This document shows, piece by piece, positions 27,107-36,070 of a stretch of 64,000 nt of DNA; the first letter of the stretch is position 1, and the number at the start of each line of letters is the position of its first letter. A program made the position numbers and the translations under genes. The DNA is from JAFGDI01 sp963667715 (GTDB lineage Bacteria > Planctomycetota > Phycisphaerae > Sedimentisphaerales > SM23-30). The DNA lies in contig OY763926.1 in the NCBI GenBank assembly GCA_963667715.1, positions 3,410,001 through 3,474,000 of the forward strand. Reading direction: 5' to 3'. The notes under the pieces are model-generated. The model was not told the origin of the DNA. It was given only the letters and a program-made list of their open reading frames with translations, and searched no databases.

Positions 27107-28249
27107 CTATCTTACAAGCCCATAACAATGAACTTCCAAAGTATCTTCAGGATGACCTACTACAGGAATAATGAGGTAATCGCTGACATATTTTTTATCC
27201 TTATCCAGCTCTTTTACCTTTTCCATATCAAGCTCAATAGTGACTTCATAGCCATCGATGCTCTTTCTTGAATCGAGCACCTTTAGATAGCCGCTTTTAC
27301 TACTTATATCACCAAGCTCAAATTGTTCATTAAAGTTTGAAACAACCTTTATCTTTGCCTGACGACCAGACTCGGTTTCCGGAACAAAACGCTTAGTTCT
27401 AGGGAATGCATCAAAAGGCATTTTTGTGCCATAACGAACTGTTACGCGATCGATCTTTGGATGGTCAGTCTTAACAGTAAGCAAACCAGCTGGTGCTGCC
27501 CTGAGATTGTCCAGGTTCACGCTAACTGCCAATTTATGCTTCTTAGCCTTAACCGCAGAATCATACTTAACTACAACTGCATCACCATTGCAAATGTAGC
27601 CGGTAATGCGAAATTCACTGCCGTCAGTACTTGTAATAACAAGCTCCTGGTCATTATTAAATGAAGCATTCAGGCCAAAATCCAGCTTTTCAGGCTGAAC
27701 ATCAATAACTTTACGAATATTGGCGGTAAAAGAAAGAGTCATATTGGATGGTTTTCCAGGACTCTTAGTAGTTAAATTGATCTTTTTATTAACTTTACCA
27801 TATGATTTTCCAACATTAAAAGTGAACTTCAGTTCAACACTTTCACCTGGAGCAAGAGACTTTTTACTTAATTCCGGGATAGTACACCGACATGGAGCTG
27901 TCACTCTATCGATCTCGAGCTGTTTTTTACCGGTGTTGGTAAGAATAAAAGAGCCATATTTTAGCCCGCCCGGCTCAATACTACCGAAATCATAAAGCTT
28001 TTTATCTACTGATAAAATACCGCCAGCTTCAGATGTTTTCTCTTCTACTGCAGGTTTGACTTCAGTTTTATCAGAAACCACTGGCTTTTCGTCAGTTTTT
28101 GCAGCAGAAACGTCTACAACAACAGGAGCAACTACATCTGAGCCGTTGTCAGCAGACACTGCTGGGGTTGTTTCACCTGAATTACAACCAGCTACAAAAC
28201 CAGCCGCTAACATAGAAAGTAACAGGTATTTTCTGAAAAGCTTACTCAT
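27107..28249 (-). CDS. DUF1573 domain lipoprotein
   Basis: 380 residues. The lipobox VAGC at Cys22 marks it as a lipoprotein. A Ser/Val/Lys-rich linker (about 23-85) is followed by a DUF1573 domain starting near YDFGSIEPGGLKYGSFILTN and containing the typical APCRCTIPELSKKSLAPGESVEL. The fold is an Ig-like (ASH-related) sandwich. A second beta-rich region covers the remainder. DUF1573 proteins are common in Planctomycetota and Bacteroidota envelopes, with no fixed function. It sits upstream of the cytochrome gene in one transcriptional direction, so both may act at the outer or inner membrane surface. SD GGAG precedes the ATG. Confidence 0.83.
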   Translation of the reverse strand: MSKLFRKYLLLSMLAAGFVAGCNSGETTPAVSADNGSDVVAPVVVDVSAAKTDEKPVVSDKTEVKPAVEEKTSEAGGILSVDKKLYDFGSIEPGGLKYGSFILTNTGKKQLEIDRVTAPCRCTIPELSKKSLAPGESVELKFTFNVGKSYGKVNKKINLTTKSPGKPSNMTLSFTANIRKVIDVQPEKLDFGLNASFNNDQELVITSTDGSEFRITGYICNGDAVVVKYDSAVKAKKHKLAVSVNLDNLRAAPAGLLTVKTDHPKIDRVTVRYGTKMPFDAFPRTKRFVPETESGRQAKIKVVSNFNEQFELGDISSKSGYLKVLDSRKSIDGYEVTIELDMEKVKELDKDKKYVSDYLIIPVVGHPEDTLEVHCYGLVR

Positions 28250-28802
28250 TATATATTCACTCCTGAAAACTAAATCAAACTGACACCAGTAAATAAAACA
28301 TAATTATAATATCTATACTCAATTAATCCAATGAATGTTCATATGGATTTATAAAGAAGATTCTCATCTTACCTGTTTTAACACTTAAGTGCAACAAGAA
28401 TCCACAGCCTAGCACTACTGCATTAACACATTACCATTAAATAAGTTACAACCACCACCTTACGCGGCCCGAAGGTATCAGTCTAAAGTACCCTCTATTT
28501 CATCATAACAATACCTATGTTTAAGACTAATACAAAAACACTCAGGCTAAACTATAATTGTGATTGATCAGGCATGTATCTTATTATAAATACAATTATC
28601 GTCACAACTAACAGGTCAATTTATTTTTTTTACCATAGTTACCTGGTAAAAGCCGTCATTAACGTGACTATAATAAAATGGTAATGCTATAATATTATGT
28701 AAATTCTAAGAATCACTAAAAAGTTCTGGATTTAGCATATATAATAACAATATACTGATGGTTTTTGACGGACTTTGACTAGGGAAAAGAGAGAATCAGC
28801 AA
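28250..28802. other. Long AT-rich divergent intergenic region with an inverted repeat
   Basis: 553 bases between divergent genes. An 8-bp inverted repeat TTTTACCA-n8-TGGTAAAA lies at 28628-28651, about 150 bases before the next gene, and could be an operator. No coding sequence or RNA family was recognised. Confidence 0.4.
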
Positions 28803-29249
28803 ATGTCTCCAGATAATGAAACATTAGAAAATGGCATATTAATTGTGACCGGTTCCAACCTGAAAGCAGAGCAGGCCGACAGACCGCTGGCATATATGCT
28901 GGCAAACTGTATGCACGAGAAGCTTAAACAGGCAGGTAGCTGCTCTAAAGTCACTGTTATAAGTGACTTATGGTATCTCAACAGTGAACCGCTCAAAGAA
29001 TTGCCCACAATTACGATTGGAAGCCCAAATATCAATGCTGTAACAGCATTTTTCAGTAGAAGGCTGGAAAATGTGTTGGTTATTGACAATATGCTATCGA
29101 TCCAAATGGACCTAACCTGTCAGGATTTACGTGTTGCACTATGGGGTAATGACCTAAAACATACCAAGGAATCTATTTTTCTATTCAAAGAAAAAGGCTA
29201 TCTTGACAAATTCGTTAGCGCCACCTGCAAATGGTACTCCCATCCATAA
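28803..29249 (+). CDS. Hypothetical protein
   Basis: 148 residues, soluble, with no signal peptide or membrane segment. Alternating strands and helices (GILIVTGSNLKAEQ, KVTVISDLWYLN, PTITIGSPNINAVTAFF, NVLVIDNMLSIQ, LRVALWGNDLK) suggest a Rossmann-like or similar alpha/beta fold. No catalytic signature was recognised. The ATG has a weak purine-rich site (AGAGAG) 8-12 bases upstream. It is convergent with the large GH3 gene and shares the intergenic hairpin with it. The family resemblance is unknown to me, so only the fold type is suggested. Confidence 0.6.
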   Translation: MSPDNETLENGILIVTGSNLKAEQADRPLAYMLANCMHEKLKQAGSCSKVTVISDLWYLNSEPLKELPTITIGSPNINAVTAFFSRRLENVLVIDNMLSIQMDLTCQDLRVALWGNDLKHTKESIFLFKEKGYLDKFVSATCKWYSHP

Positions 29250-29287
29250 AAAAACAGCCGACCTTAACTTTAGCTAAGACCGGCTGT
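29248..29287 (-). terminator. Terminator of the GH3 gene
   Basis: ACAGCCG (29254-29260) pairs with CGGCTGT (29281-29287), and inner CTTA/TAAG pairing extends the stem. Read on the minus strand it ends in a seven-T tract, 33 bases after the GH3 stop. Confidence 0.75.
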
Positions 29288-29319
29288 AATTATTGCAACA
29301 TTATATTCGAATCAGTTTC

Positions 29320-32300
29320 TTACTGACCAGACTTAAACCTAAGCCAGTTCAGGTCTATTCCGGCAGTTTCAAAGACAATTCTTATCTCATGCTCGCCTGC
29401 GGTGAGTTTGATAAAGTCTTCGCTTTCCTGAGTGACCCAATTCCCATTGGTAGATTTAATATAAGAGAAGTTCTTTATCATCTTATCTCCATCGTAAACA
29501 GTAAAGGCCATCTGAGCGAGAGGATTTGAGTTTGAAGCCTTGTATCTGGCTGCCAGCTTATAAGAGCCGCTCTTACCAACATTCACTCTATATGAAACAG
29601 ACTCGCCCTTTTCGCATAGAGTATAACACAGGCCACCAGAAACATCATCACACTTAGCAGCCATCATAATAGCTGACACCGCAACTGGTTCAGTTTCCGC
29701 AACTTTCAACACAGTTTCAGCTCCACTCAATACAACAGGAGCAACCACCGGCGAATGATCAAACTTCACAAAATCATAATCTGCATGGAAATCACCGGCT
29801 GGATCTTCACTACCAGTTACAGCTAGTAAACCAAATTTTGGTTCCTCGTATACAGCCGCAGTACGACCAAGAATACGGTAACCTGAGCCGTCAATACTTA
29901 CACTACCAGTATAGGTATTACCAATCTTCTTTATTCTAAAGAACACAGTTTTAGCGTCACCAAGATATCCCTTTAGCTCGCTAGAGTCAATCTTACCTAT
30001 ACATAGCGGATCATTACCTTTATTCTCTTTGAACATGCCTATCACAGGACCATTAGAATACTCATATTTCATAAAAATATAATTATCGAGATCTTCAAAG
30101 GCAACTGGGCCAATACTCTGATAATTACGAGTCGGCTGAGCATTGACAGTCACCTTTACAGTTGCCTGCCAGTTACCAAATGCATCCTGCTGGAAGAAAT
30201 TCTTAAGGTTATTATTACCTCTCCAGAAATCTCCTCTTTCTGCAGTAATACTTAAAATGCCAGAATTACTATCCAGCTTCCATTTACCTTCAGACTCATT
30301 AATAATCGTCCAAGCTTTGTTAACAGATGTGAATTCATCAGAAACCGGCTTTTTACCAAACTGAATCATATATACATTAGCCTGATCTGCACTTACACAA
30401 CGTACTGTAACCTGCTTATTGGCAGGATCATTAGTAACGAATGCCTTCACATCATTAGCAACCTTCACTTTCACTGAAGGTAATTCATCAGAACTGAAAC
30501 CTATAGTGTAATAGAAATTAGCAGGACTAAATTCATTTAGCTTACTACCGCCAACTTCTATTTCCTTCAGATATGCATAATTAGCATTTTCCAGCAGAGG
30601 TTCAAGGCCAGGTTCGTCAGTGAATATAACCTTATAAACTCTTTCCTCTTTGCCCTTTGATGCTGTAATCACAGCGGCATTTCTGGCACTAGAAGCCTGA
30701 TCGATAGAGACTTTTACTCCAGCCTGACCAGAAGCTGTAATCACCGGATAATTTCCTAAGCCATGGAATACTTTATATTCCAGTTTCAGAGGGTTAAAGA
30801 TATCCGCCCTAATACTCCTGCCGTTAATTGCTAATTTTGAAATAAGCGGATTACCAGGAGCAACATCCTTCTTGACGATGAACTTATCAGGACCAGCTAC
30901 ATACTTCTGTACATAATCAAAACCTTCCAATCTGGCAAGAGCGGCTGATTTAAGCAGATAACTGCAAATATTCTTTGCGGTACGCTGCAATTCACCAACA
31001 GTCAATTTACCTTCATGTAGAGCTTTTAGCTGATCCATACCGCCAAGGTCTCTTTCAACAACACCCTGATCTTTACGCATGAACAGATCCTGCTGTGCAC
31101 GGTTCATAGCTGCACCTTTTTGGCCATCAGCATCACGAGTATAAAAGGCCTGATCATCGCCAAGCTTTGACCACCAGTCGGTCATAACAATACCTTCAAA
31201 GCCCCACTCATCTCTTAGCACTATAGTGTTAAGATCATAGCTGCTTGAAGTCCAGGTACCGTTTATAGGATTATATGAGCTCATTATACTGGCAACATTA
31301 CCGTTCTCTACCGCTATCTGGAAGCCTCTCAGGTAAATCTCACGTAAAGCTCTTTCAGAGATACAAGAGTTGATCTCACGTCTGGCCTTTTCCAGATTAT
31401 TAGCAGCAAAGTGTTTTATGGTAGGTGTCACACCTTCTTTTTGGATACCTCTGGCAGAGGCACAAGCGATCATACCAACCACAAGAGGGTCTTCTGAGAA
31501 GTATTCAAAGTTTCTACCACCTAGCGGATACCTGTGAATATCTACACCTGGGCCCAGGATAGAATCAACATTGTTAAGCACCAGCTCTTTACCAAGCAGA
31601 TTATATAACTGTTCAACCAGCCCTAGGTTCCAGCTGCAAGCGATCATTGTACCACAAGGGAGACTGGTAACTTTAACTGATTTGTTAACTCTGATACCAG
31701 CAGGACCATCAGCAGCAATAGCCAGCGGCAGCCCCAAATCTTTAAGTGATTTAGTAACCGCACCAAAACAACCCGCTGCACCAGTTGTACCACGAGAAGC
31801 ATCATTATTTTCTTCTCCTATGATGACTGCTGCCAGATCATGATCTGTAAACTGACCAACAAAAGTATCAAGAGATGTTTTGCCATTATATACGTCAACC
31901 AGTCTATACTTCTTCTCATTTAAGCGTTCTACTGGATCTGGTAGATTATCCAATATTCTCTGGTTATAATCTACACTTCTCTGTGGCACATCTTCATAAA
32001 CCAGCTCATAGGCACCATCGGCCTTAAGGGCACCAGTTCTCATGCGACGAAGCGGACGAGTAGGAGCAAGCACCTCAGATAGCTGCTGAACGACCTTTGT
32101 TTTCTTGAGTTTATAAACGCCTTCCTCTTTACAGGTATGAGCGTCTGTACCAACATAAATATTGTAATCACCAGCTTCCATTACATAACATGAATCATGG
32201 CCTGTTATGCCGCTATCATCATAGGAAGCCATATCCTCGGTATTGAATGACAAAGTGATCTTTTGCGACTCGCCCGGATATAAAACACCTGTCTTGGCAA

Positions 32301-33417
32301 ACGCGGCAAGCTGCTTGACTGGCTTACCAAGCTTACCCTGAGGAGCTCCGTAGTATACCTGAACAACTTCTTTACCCTTTACCTTACCTGTATTTTTAAC
32401 AGTTACGGCAATAGTAATATCTTTATCATTGATACGAACCTTGTCGGTATTTGTATTGAATGTGGTATAAGACAGGCCATAACCAAAAGGATAAACTATC
32501 TTATCGGGAGCAAAAGTTTCAAAATAACGATAGCCGACATAAATATCCTCTTCATACTTTAGCGAATTCCACATCTCGGTTGTGTGGTTACCGTGAGCAG
32601 AATGACATTCGAGCGATTCAGCAATAGTATCAACCAACTTACCGCATGGAGTTACAAAACCGGTAAGTACATCAGCTGTTGCACTACCGCCCTCCATACC
32701 GCCCTGCCAGCCATAAACAATTGCAGCATTCGGATAATCCTTCATCCAGCTCATATCGATAATACCACCGGTATTAAGCACAATGACCACCCGATCGAAT
32801 GCTGCGTTTACCTTATTAAGCATATCAATTTCAGTATCGGTTAGCAGATATGAACCTTTGATATACGCACCTTCATGGTCTTCGCCGGCAGTTCTGCCAA
32901 TAATAACAATAGCCGCATCTGATACAGTTCTGGCCTTGCTAACAACATCATTAGAAAGAGGCATCTCCACCTGCGACCATGACACATTATTAGTCCAGCC
33001 GCCATTTTCTCTGAATGGATGAGACTTTATCCACTGCTTATACACAGCGGCCAGCTCCTCATTTACCTTTACTGCCGGATTATTACGCAAACCATCGGCA
33101 ATAGTGGTGATATGGTCAACATTTATACCGCTAACACCACCGCCGGAACCGGTTCCATTTGAATAATAATAATCCTGTACAATACCAAAGATCGAGATCA
33201 TTTCGCCATTTTTAATTGGCAAAACGGTATTGTTCTCATTTACTTTGCCGTCACCGGTATATGAAGGGTTTTTCAATAGAACAACACCTTCAGCAGCTGT
33301 CATCCTTGAGACGTCAGAAAAACCTTCGATAACCTTTGCACTTGCCGGAATAACCGCAGCAGCCATAATAAAAACGGCTAAAACACATCTGAAAAAAGTC
33401 AACATTGATCGATTCAT
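29320..33417 (-). CDS. Secreted multidomain GH3 beta-glycosidase with permuted domain order
   Basis: 1365 residues with a signal peptide (about 1-27). The domain order is reversed relative to typical GH3. The GH3 C-terminal alpha/beta sandwich comes first (about 34-330, with EGVVLLKN and FGYGLSYT), then a fibronectin III-like domain (about 345-430). The catalytic TIM barrel follows (about 500-820), with DGPAGIRVN, GPGVDIHRYPLGGRNFEYFSED, KHFAANN and the nucleophile Asp747 in VMTDWWS. Downstream are beta-rich segments (870-1010), a concanavalin-like domain (about 1020-1190) and a CBM6-like C-terminus (about 1230-1365). Permuted GH3 enzymes are known from Ruminococcus and Butyrivibrio. An AraR-box-like site lies about 230 bases upstream. 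Likely substrates are beta-glucosides or xylosides. Confidence 0.9.
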   Translation of the reverse strand: MNRSMLTFFRCVLAVFIMAAAVIPASAKVIEGFSDVSRMTAAEGVVLLKNPSYTGDGKVNENNTVLPIKNGEMISIFGIVQDYYYSNGTGSGGGVSGINVDHITTIADGLRNNPAVKVNEELAAVYKQWIKSHPFRENGGWTNNVSWSQVEMPLSNDVVSKARTVSDAAIVIIGRTAGEDHEGAYIKGSYLLTDTEIDMLNKVNAAFDRVVIVLNTGGIIDMSWMKDYPNAAIVYGWQGGMEGGSATADVLTGFVTPCGKLVDTIAESLECHSAHGNHTTEMWNSLKYEEDIYVGYRYFETFAPDKIVYPFGYGLSYTTFNTNTDKVRINDKDITIAVTVKNTGKVKGKEVVQVYYGAPQGKLGKPVKQLAAFAKTGVLYPGESQKITLSFNTEDMASYDDSGITGHDSCYVMEAGDYNIYVGTDAHTCKEEGVYKLKKTKVVQQLSEVLAPTRPLRRMRTGALKADGAYELVYEDVPQRSVDYNQRILDNLPDPVERLNEKKYRLVDVYNGKTSLDTFVGQFTDHDLAAVIIGEENNDASRGTTGAAGCFGAVTKSLKDLGLPLAIAADGPAGIRVNKSVKVTSLPCGTMIACSWNLGLVEQLYNLLGKELVLNNVDSILGPGVDIHRYPLGGRNFEYFSEDPLVVGMIACASARGIQKEGVTPTIKHFAANNLEKARREINSCISERALREIYLRGFQIAVENGNVASIMSSYNPINGTWTSSSYDLNTIVLRDEWGFEGIVMTDWWSKLGDDQAFYTRDADGQKGAAMNRAQQDLFMRKDQGVVERDLGGMDQLKALHEGKLTVGELQRTAKNICSYLLKSAALARLEGFDYVQKYVAGPDKFIVKKDVAPGNPLISKLAINGRSIRADIFNPLKLEYKVFHGLGNYPVITASGQAGVKVSIDQASSARNAAVITASKGKEERVYKVIFTDEPGLEPLLENANYAYLKEIEVGGSKLNEFSPANFYYTIGFSSDELPSVKVKVANDVKAFVTNDPANKQVTVRCVSADQANVYMIQFGKKPVSDEFTSVNKAWTIINESEGKWKLDSNSGILSITAERGDFWRGNNNLKNFFQQDAFGNWQATVKVTVNAQPTRNYQSIGPVAFEDLDNYIFMKYEYSNGPVIGMFKENKGNDPLCIGKIDSSELKGYLGDAKTVFFRIKKIGNTYTGSVSIDGSGYRILGRTAAVYEEPKFGLLAVTGSEDPAGDFHADYDFVKFDHSPVVAPVVLSGAETVLKVAETEPVAVSAIMMAAKCDDVSGGLCYTLCEKGESVSYRVNVGKSGSYKLAARYKASNSNPLAQMAFTVYDGDKMIKNFSYIKSTNGNWVTQESEDFIKLTAGEHEIRIVFETAGIDLNWLRFKSGQ

Positions 33418-33648
33418 TTAATTTTCCCATCTTTTCACTGTAAATCCAATTTTTCAAAGCAACATTGCACAACAATAGGATAATAATTTAAAATATGACA
33501 AATAAGACCAAACAAATATAAGAAAAAGGCTAATGGAAGGCTTGTGTCACTTTCAAACTACTCCTAAATAATGTGAAAATATTATAATTTTACTTCACTA
33601 TAATTGCAAATCCCTTTTCACAACAAATATAAAAGGGAAAATGCTATG

Positions 33649-33662
33649 TTTGTACATACAAA
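33649..33662. promoter_or_regulatory. AraR-box-like operator candidate
   Basis: TTTGTACATACAAA is a near-perfect palindrome differing only at the central dinucleotide. It closely resembles the Bacillus subtilis AraR operator (ATTTGTACGTACAAAT). An AraR-like GntR/LacI regulator is encoded at 41265-42374 in the same sugar-use region. The site lies upstream of the GH3 gene. Confidence 0.5.
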
Positions 33663-33700
33663 TACATGTCTACAACTCACAAAAATAGAAAAATAATTAT

Positions 33701-33739
33701 AAAAAAAAGGCCAATAACAAAACAAATTGCCATTGACCT
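33701..33739 (-). terminator. Terminator of the GH32 gene
   Basis: On the minus strand GGTCAATGGCAAT pairs with ATTGGCC (mismatches in the lower stem) around a T-rich loop, followed by eight T (33708-33701). It lies about 35 bases after the GH32 stop. Confidence 0.75.
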
Positions 33740-33772
33740 AAAAAACATATTCATTTGTTACATATGAGTTAC

Positions 33773-35977
33773 TTACTTATTCCATACCGAATTCAGCTCG
33801 TAAATATTCATATCAATAATACGTGTGTTACCACCAACACTATCCAAACCCAGCTCAACAACAGAACCGGCAAGATTAGCTCTGACAGGCATATATATTT
33901 CGCCGTCATTGGCGTATATTTCGATAGTCATACGGTCAACAATAACATCAAGCGAAAGCTCACCATTAACCAGTGGCATACTTGCTGTTTGACCAGCACA
34001 AGATAGCTTAGCTTCGGCAACATTATACTCCAGAGTTTGCGAACCGATCTTAAGCCTACATGCCTGGGCTCCTTCTGGCTTAAGAACAGCTTTAATACGA
34101 TAAAGTGAGCCATCAACACTGCTAAGAATATTACTACCTGCAGAAGCTACTTCATTATGCCAGCTCCAATCCCTGCTATAAAGACTCTCAATTTCATCTA
34201 CCGGATTAACAAACATGCGTATACCAGAAGCAGTTGAATGAAGCGTCAAAGTAACCGGGAACAGAATCATCTGATTAAACGGCATACCCGGCATTTCAAC
34301 CTGGCCCCATGTCATCTGAACTCTTCTGCCGTCAGATTCAGGCATATTATTAAAGGTCTGAGAGGCGTAGAAACAGTTTCCATAATGAAAGCGTATCTTA
34401 CTGGTTTCAGGAGTAAATACTACTCCATCAAAGCTACCGATCATATAATCACCATTAGCACCATAAACAACCCACTTTTTATTTGATGGATCATTATCAA
34501 CCGGTAATTCAAACAGCTCTGGACATTCATGGAAACCATTGAGCTCACAAGTCTTTGTCCAGCTCTTAAGATCGGTAGAAGTAAAGAACTCCAGCAAACC
34601 ATTATCAATAAACAGTACCATAACCCACTTTCCAGTAGGCTCATGCCATATTACCTTGGGGTCGCGGTTGCCGCCAGCGATATGATTTATTACGGGATTA
34701 CCTTCATATTTAGTCCAGGTCCTGCCACGGTCATTACTATAAGCAATCGACTGAGTAAAAGGCTCTCCGGCTGAAAGCGGACCATTTCCACCTGCAGATG
34801 TATAGAAACAAACCATAGCCTTTTCTACTCCGGTCTGGAAACCGGCATCATTATTTTCATCTATAACCGCTGAACCAGAGAAGATCGTTCCAAGCTCATC
34901 AGGGTGAATTGCATCACCAATTTCAGTCCAGTGCAGCATATCATTACTAACAGCATGGCCCCAGGTCATATTGCCCCAGTTCCAGCCATACGGATTGTGC
35001 TGATAGAACATATGATATTCACCCTTATAATACACCATACCATTAGTATCATTTATCCAACCACGAATACTGGAAAAATGAACCTGAGGACGAAGAGCCT
35101 CAGAATATGTCTGGTCACTGCCAGGATAAGTGTCGCCCTGGAAAATAGCATCAAAGCCATCAGTATTCTCAGGCAGACAACGATCCAACTGTACAGTAAC
35201 ATCTTTACCTTCAAATTCGGTAAGCTCGAGATATACCCAGTAATCTGGCGTATCACCTGAAAGCTCAACAGTAAACTCACGCTGACAGCTGCCGTCAACA
35301 TACAATCTCATAAGGCGATTTGCAGCACCATGTTTTACCGGAATATTCAGATACTTTTTATCAGCAGTCAACACTCTCTGTTTATCAAGAAAAACAGTTT
35401 GCTTTGACTTATACCCCTGCGAGATAGAATCCACACAAATATGGCCCCAGCCATCAGAATAATTATCTACAATTTCAATAGTTGCGTTTTTACCAACAAG
35501 CTCCTTTACATCCCAGGCCCTAAAGTATAGTTGCTCAGAACCGCCCGGCATGGTATTTGGACCGACCGCAGTTCTGACAACTTCACCATTGACCAGCAAA
35601 TTCATACATGTAAGGCTATCGTACCCACCGCCACCGATCAAAAAGTTGATAAAAGGACGTTCAATTTTGAACGCAGGAGAAAGAAGCGTACCTTTTGAGA
35701 CGTCACCGCCATAAAAAGAGTTAGCTAGACGATCACCTTCAAAACCTGTAACATCCATCTGATTAGCCAATGTTCCTTCAGCAGGAGCTGGGCCAAAAGC
35801 AGTGCCGCTAACCTGCCAGCTGTCATAACTATCTGACTCAAAATCTGCGATCATAATATCCTGAGGACTGCTATCCCCTGCTCCGGCGAATGACTCATAA
35901 GCCAAAACTCGCGAAAAAGCCACATTATTCAGACAGATAACCAACAACAGCAAACGAATCAAATATAAATATCTCAT
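33773..35977 (-). CDS. Secreted GH32 beta-fructosidase (levanase/invertase type)
   Basis: 734 residues with a signal peptide. An N-terminal jelly-roll extension (about 40-270) is unlike minimal GH32 enzymes. The five-bladed propeller follows, with nucleophile Asp310 in WINDTNG (usually WMNDPNG), transition-state stabiliser Asp439 in NRDPKV and acid/base Glu487 in ECPEL. Other marks are FYQHNPYGWNWGNMTWGHA and FSGSAV. The C-terminal beta sandwich (about 590-730) ends with the usual DRMTIEIYANDG. It hydrolyses terminal or internal fructosyl bonds of levan, inulin or sucrose. The gene follows the LamG/dockerin-like gene by 93 bases, and a fructokinase and sugar porter lie divergently nearby, giving a coherent fructan pathway. 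Confidence 0.94.
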   Translation of the reverse strand: MRYLYLIRLLLLVICLNNVAFSRVLAYESFAGAGDSSPQDIMIADFESDSYDSWQVSGTAFGPAPAEGTLANQMDVTGFEGDRLANSFYGGDVSKGTLLSPAFKIERPFINFLIGGGGYDSLTCMNLLVNGEVVRTAVGPNTMPGGSEQLYFRAWDVKELVGKNATIEIVDNYSDGWGHICVDSISQGYKSKQTVFLDKQRVLTADKKYLNIPVKHGAANRLMRLYVDGSCQREFTVELSGDTPDYWVYLELTEFEGKDVTVQLDRCLPENTDGFDAIFQGDTYPGSDQTYSEALRPQVHFSSIRGWINDTNGMVYYKGEYHMFYQHNPYGWNWGNMTWGHAVSNDMLHWTEIGDAIHPDELGTIFSGSAVIDENNDAGFQTGVEKAMVCFYTSAGGNGPLSAGEPFTQSIAYSNDRGRTWTKYEGNPVINHIAGGNRDPKVIWHEPTGKWVMVLFIDNGLLEFFTSTDLKSWTKTCELNGFHECPELFELPVDNDPSNKKWVVYGANGDYMIGSFDGVVFTPETSKIRFHYGNCFYASQTFNNMPESDGRRVQMTWGQVEMPGMPFNQMILFPVTLTLHSTASGIRMFVNPVDEIESLYSRDWSWHNEVASAGSNILSSVDGSLYRIKAVLKPEGAQACRLKIGSQTLEYNVAEAKLSCAGQTASMPLVNGELSLDVIVDRMTIEIYANDGEIYMPVRANLAGSVVELGLDSVGGNTRIIDMNIYELNSVWNK

Positions 35978-36013
35978 CCTAACCCTCTATAGAAAACAGC
36001 CTTAATAAAAGAT

Positions 36014-36048
36014 GATCTGGACCGAAAAAAGACTTTCCGGCCCAGATC
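36014..36048 (-). terminator. Hairpin between LamG-protein and GH32 genes
   Basis: GATCTGG-CCG arms pair with CGG-CCAGATC (36014-36020 with 36042-36048, plus inner pairs). On the minus strand it is followed only by ATCTTTTA, so it may be a leaky terminator or a processing stem that lowers GH32 expression relative to the first gene. Confidence 0.5.
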
Positions 36049-36070
36049 TCACAATTCTTTATAAAAACGA

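Larger units (their letters stand above)
33418..33772. other. Intergenic region between GH3 and GH32 genes
   Basis: 355 bases holding the GH32 terminator, an 8-bp inverted repeat TCCCTTTT/AAAAGGGA at 33611-33638, and the AraR-box-like palindrome. It also must contain the GH3 promoter. No coding sequence was seen. Confidence 0.5.
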
